DNA of 64,000 nt, taken from NCBI RefSeq assembly GCF_009811755.1, contig NZ_BLIV01000006.1:124001-188000 (forward strand). Direction: 5' to 3'. The translations under genes were made by a program, and so were the position numbers. Source of the stretch: Roseobacter cerasinus (GTDB taxonomy: Bacteria > Pseudomonadota > Alphaproteobacteria > Rhodobacterales > Rhodobacteraceae). The notes beneath the pieces are model-generated. The model was not told the origin of the DNA and did not search any database. It saw only the letters and a list, made by a program, of their open reading frames with translations. Positions 61,498 to 64,000 of the stretch are shown piece by piece. Numbering within the stretch: position 1 is the stretch's first letter; each line of letters begins with the position of its first letter.

Positions 61498-61561
61498 GTA
61501 TATCCTTTTGCAGATGCAGAAAGCGGGGGCTGGCCCCGACAGCGACAAAAGGATTTGAAAG

Positions 61562-62008
61562 ATGACCAAGACACCTGACCTGACCGCCATGCTCAAAGAC
61601 GTCATGGGCGCTTTCCCGGTTGACACAGCCGCCATGGAAGACGCGTTCAAGACAACTGCTTCCCTGAACGAGAAACTGTCCGGCGTGGCGCTGACAGCTG
61701 CTGAGAAATCCACCGAGATCTCCAGCAAGTGGACACAAGACACGCTGGCCAAACTGGCCGAGATGTCGAAAGCCAAAGCAGAGCCCGTCGACTATGCAAA
61801 AGCGATGACCGATTTCGCCTCCGCATACTCCGAAACAGCGGCCGAGCACATGGCAGCCTTCGCCGAAGTTGCGAAGAAAGCACAAATGGACACAGTTGAG
61901 CTGATGATGGCTGCTGGCAAAGACATGAGCGAAGACGCTTCTGCCGCTGTCAAGAAAGCCACCAAAGAGGCAACTGCTGCGGTCAAGAAAGCAGCAACTG
62001 CAAAGTAA
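61562..62008 (+). CDS. phaP: Phasin family protein
   Basis: A 148-residue phasin that coats polyhydroxyalkanoate granules. It is almost wholly helical, with the Phasin-domain segment DVMGAFPVDTAAMEDAFKTTASLNEKLSGVALTAAEKSTEIS followed by an AAFAEVAKKAQMDTVELM helix and a Lys/Ala-rich tail (AAVKKATKEATAAVKKAATAK) like other alphaproteobacterial phasins. It is preceded by PhaR-type sites and followed by a clear terminator. Confidence 0.93.
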   Translation: MTKTPDLTAMLKDVMGAFPVDTAAMEDAFKTTASLNEKLSGVALTAAEKSTEISSKWTQDTLAKLAEMSKAKAEPVDYAKAMTDFASAYSETAAEHMAAFAEVAKKAQMDTVELMMAAGKDMSEDASAAVKKATKEATAAVKKAATAK

Positions 62009-62056
62009 CCAGTTGATCGTTCGCGCCTGTTTCCTCCCTGAATGGCGCACAATTGG

Positions 62057-62090
62057 AGAGCGGGCTTTTTAAAGCCCGCTCTTTCTTTTT
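62057..62090 (+). terminator. Rho-independent terminator after phaP
   Basis: A 12-base-pair stem (AGAGCGGGCTTT / AAAGCCCGCTCT) with a two-base loop is followed by TTCTTTTT. It ends the phaP transcript and separates it from phaR. Confidence 0.9.
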
Positions 62091-62108
62091 GAAAAACCCT
62101 GTCCTAAG

Positions 62109-62119
62109 CTGCAGTGCAG
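62109..62119 (+). promoter_or_regulatory. PhaR-type site upstream of phaR
   Basis: CTGCAGTGCAG is a perfect CTGC-N3-GCAG site 22 bases before the phaR ATG at 62142, consistent with autoregulation. Confidence 0.6.
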
Positions 62120-62141
62120 CACTGGATCCGGGAGACGTGTC

Positions 62142-62699
62142 ATGGCTGAAAAAGACAAACCACTGTTGATCAAGCGCTATGCCAGCCGACGCCTCTACAA
62201 CACCGAGACCAGCGACTATGTGACCCTGGAGGATATCGCGACCCTCATCCGCGAAGGGCGTGAGGTTCAGATCGTTGATCTGAAGTCGGGCGATGACCTC
62301 ACCCGGCAGTATCTTCTGCAGATCATCGCGGAGCATGAGAGCCGGGGCGAGAGCGTGCTGCCGGTGGACGTTCTGAACGATCTGGTGCGCAGCTACATGA
62401 CCCCGGGCGCCAGCGTCGTGCCGCAGTTTCTGCAGGCGTCGTTCGAGATGCTGCGCGACGGTCAGAGCCAGATGATGGATAAGATGACTGCGATGAACCC
62501 GATGGCGAAGATGCCGGGGTTCGAACTGATGCAAGCGCAGCAAGAGGCGTTTATGAAGGCCATGACCGGCGGGCTGGCTGGCGGCAGCGGTTGGAGCGCG
62601 CCTGATGGCGACGAGGACGAGCCCGAAAAGGGCGAAGACCTCGACGCCATAAAGCAGCAGCTCGCAGATTTGCAGGACAAGCTGTCCAAGCTGAAATAG
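62142..62699 (+). CDS. phaR: Polyhydroxyalkanoate synthesis repressor PhaR
   Basis: A 185-residue regulator of polyester granule genes. The N-terminal DNA-binding domain holds IKRYASRRLYNTETSDYVTLEDIATLIREGREVQIVDLKSGDDLTRQYLLQII, a diagnostic block. A PHB-accumulation regulatory domain follows (SYMTPGASVVPQFLQASFEML), and the tail is acidic and charged. In relatives it binds both DNA and the polymer surface and leaves the DNA when granules form. A perfect CTGC-N3-GCAG site precedes it. Confidence 0.95.
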   Translation: MAEKDKPLLIKRYASRRLYNTETSDYVTLEDIATLIREGREVQIVDLKSGDDLTRQYLLQIIAEHESRGESVLPVDVLNDLVRSYMTPGASVVPQFLQASFEMLRDGQSQMMDKMTAMNPMAKMPGFELMQAQQEAFMKAMTGGLAGGSGWSAPDGDEDEPEKGEDLDAIKQQLADLQDKLSKLK

Positions 62700-62702
62700 G
62701 CG

Positions 62703-63890
62703 TCAGGCGACGGCGGGCCGGGCCTCTTCGGTCACGCTGTCGATGGCGGTCAGTAGCACATCCACAACTGCATCCAGCTCTTCCATGCTAAGCCGTACGG
62801 GAAGCCGCACATCACAGGCGCGCATCAGCATCGCACGGGTGCGCGGCAACTCGGGCAGGTCTTCGATGAACTGCCAGTTCCAGAAGGCGCGTGCGTTGTC
62901 CGAGCTTTGACCAAAGACCTGAACCTTCACGCCCGCAGCATCCGCTGCCCGCGCGAAGGCTGCAACCGTGGCCTCATCCACATTGACGATATTGAACTGA
63001 ATACTGTCAGGCGCGCGCTCTTCCCCGTCGAGCGGTGCAGGCACGTCGATGAAAGGCGAGTTATTCAACCGCTCAGCCACATAGTCGTGGTTCCGCCGCC
63101 CATCGCGGACCCGCTGTGGCAAAGCCTCCAACTGCGGGCGGATCAGCGCCGCTGAGAGGTTGTTCAGCCGCAGATTGTACAACGGCAGCCGGTTCTGATG
63201 ACGCGCAAAGGCGTCGAGCAGCACGGGGTGTTTCTTCCAGTTGTGCTCATAGGCGCCCGACATGATGATCGCGCGGGCCACCAGATCGGCGTCATCTGTG
63301 ATCAGAATGCCACCTTCGCCTGCGTTCACCATCTTGTAGGACTGGAAGGAGAAACAGCCGATCCTGCCCATCGTCCCAATCTTCTGGCCGCGCCACAGGG
63401 TGCCCAGCGAATGCGCCGCATCCTCGATCACGGGCACATCCGCTGCCTCACAGAGCGCCATGATCGCATCCATGTCCGAGGTATGCCCGCGCATATGGCT
63501 GATGATCACCGCCTGCGCCTGAGGCAGCTTGGCCGCGAAATCCGCGATATCGATGCGGTAGTTCTCACCCACTTCACAGAGCAGCGGCACACAATCCGCA
63601 TGGATCACCGAAGACGGCACAGCCGCAAAGGTGAACCCGGGGATTAACACCCCTGCGCCGCGCGGCAGGTTCAGCGCTTTCAGCGAGAGAAACAGCGCCG
63701 CCGAACAGGATGACACCGCCAGCGCATATTTGCTGCCCATCATCGCCGCGAACTCCGCCTCCAACAAGGCAACCGGCGCGTCCGATGGGGCCGTATAGCG
63801 GAACAGATCGCCACTCTGCAGCAGCCGGTCAATCTCGGCCCGCGCGGCCTCGGGGATCGGCTCTGCCGCATGCATATCGGGCAATGTCAT
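62703..63890 (-). CDS. DegT/DnrJ/EryC1/StrS-family aminotransferase
   Basis: A 395-residue PLP-dependent sugar-type aminotransferase. GSKYALAVSSCSAALFLSLKAL, VIIEDAAHS-like PVIEDAAHSLGTLW and the PLP lysine in FSFQSYKMVNAGEGGILIT are clear. Such enzymes aminate keto-sugars for lipopolysaccharide, O-antigen or glycan synthesis. The neighbouring genes give no carbohydrate context. Its start is followed upstream by 110 bases to the end of the window. Confidence 0.9.
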   Translation of the reverse strand: MTLPDMHAAEPIPEAARAEIDRLLQSGDLFRYTAPSDAPVALLEAEFAAMMGSKYALAVSSCSAALFLSLKALNLPRGAGVLIPGFTFAAVPSSVIHADCVPLLCEVGENYRIDIADFAAKLPQAQAVIISHMRGHTSDMDAIMALCEAADVPVIEDAAHSLGTLWRGQKIGTMGRIGCFSFQSYKMVNAGEGGILITDDADLVARAIIMSGAYEHNWKKHPVLLDAFARHQNRLPLYNLRLNNLSAALIRPQLEALPQRVRDGRRNHDYVAERLNNSPFIDVPAPLDGEERAPDSIQFNIVNVDEATVAAFARAADAAGVKVQVFGQSSDNARAFWNWQFIEDLPELPRTRAMLMRACDVRLPVRLSMEELDAVVDVLLTAIDSVTEEARPAVA

Positions 63891-63977
63891 ATTCGGATTT
63901 CCTTAATGTGACTTTCCGAAATACTAAAACAATCGCTGAGTGTGGCCAAGTGAATAGTTTGTGACGCCGCGTGCCGC

Positions 63978-64000
63978 TCAGACACCCAGCCGGTCGCGCA
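63978..64000 (-). CDS. Possible 3' end of a gene cut by the window
   Basis: The last bases read, on the minus strand, as codons for Arg-Asp-Arg-Leu-Gly-Val followed by TGA at 63978-63980. This is what a gene end looks like, and the preceding 87 bases to the DegT gene start hold no other frame. It is too short to identify. Confidence 0.25.

Overview
The window reads as a chromosomal segment of an alphaproteobacterium of the Rhodobacterales (Roseobacter-like). GC content is high by eye. It carries a class I lysyl-tRNA synthetase, ThyX in place of ThyA, a class I PhaC/PhaP/PhaR/PhaZ polyhydroxyalkanoate set, tandem DUF1194 proteins, and many genes coupled by 4-base ATGA, GTGA or TTGA overlaps. 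I found no rRNA, tRNA, CRISPR array, insertion sequence or prophage. This placement is inferred from gene content, not from a search.

Layout. 1-16 kb is mostly housekeeping: DUF2237 and DUF2332 proteins, pth, rplY, an MFS permease, an FMN-dependent L-lactate dehydrogenase, trpA, ychF, an aspartate-type aminotransferase, an HTH regulator overlapping sdhE, an LdtR-type MarR regulator, two DUF1194 von Willebrand-like proteins with a glyoxalase-like gene, thyX and ettA.

16.3-35.3 kb is the most distinctive part. It is a nearly continuous catabolic island that appears to encode aerobic tryptophan breakdown through the kynurenine branch to anthranilate, followed by the CoA-dependent (hybrid) anthranilate route rather than the catechol route. 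Tryptophan 2,3-dioxygenase, a HGGYW-type kynurenine formamidase and kynureninase would give anthranilate. A benzoate/2-aminobenzoate-CoA ligase would activate it. A fused flavin monooxygenase/old-yellow-enzyme protein (2-aminobenzoyl-CoA monooxygenase/reductase type) would dearomatise it. An SDR, an enoyl-CoA hydratase, an acyl-CoA dehydrogenase and a Rid-family protein could continue with beta-oxidation-like steps. MarR and GntR regulators sit inside the island. A five-gene branched-chain-amino-acid-type ABC importer, a cupin and a flavin monooxygenase follow.

35.3-51.7 kb is mixed: DUF2059, a lipoprotein alpha/beta hydrolase, a MOSC protein, nadD, dacB, an orphan protein whose N-terminus resembles cargo of extracellular contractile injection systems, TerB, lysS, a beta-helix protein, small envelope proteins, a cold-shock protein, and a bufferin operon (bufA-bufB-bufC-doxX) whose small cysteine peptide is probably modified by the BufB/BufC pair for copper binding.

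51.9-64 kb holds thrS, an ArsR/AHSA1 fusion regulator with a 32-base symmetric site, small hydrolases, the divergent phaZ / phaC-phaP-phaR cluster with CTGC-N3-GCAG sites expected for PhaR, and a DegT-type aminotransferase. The last 23 bases may be the 3' end of another minus-strand gene.
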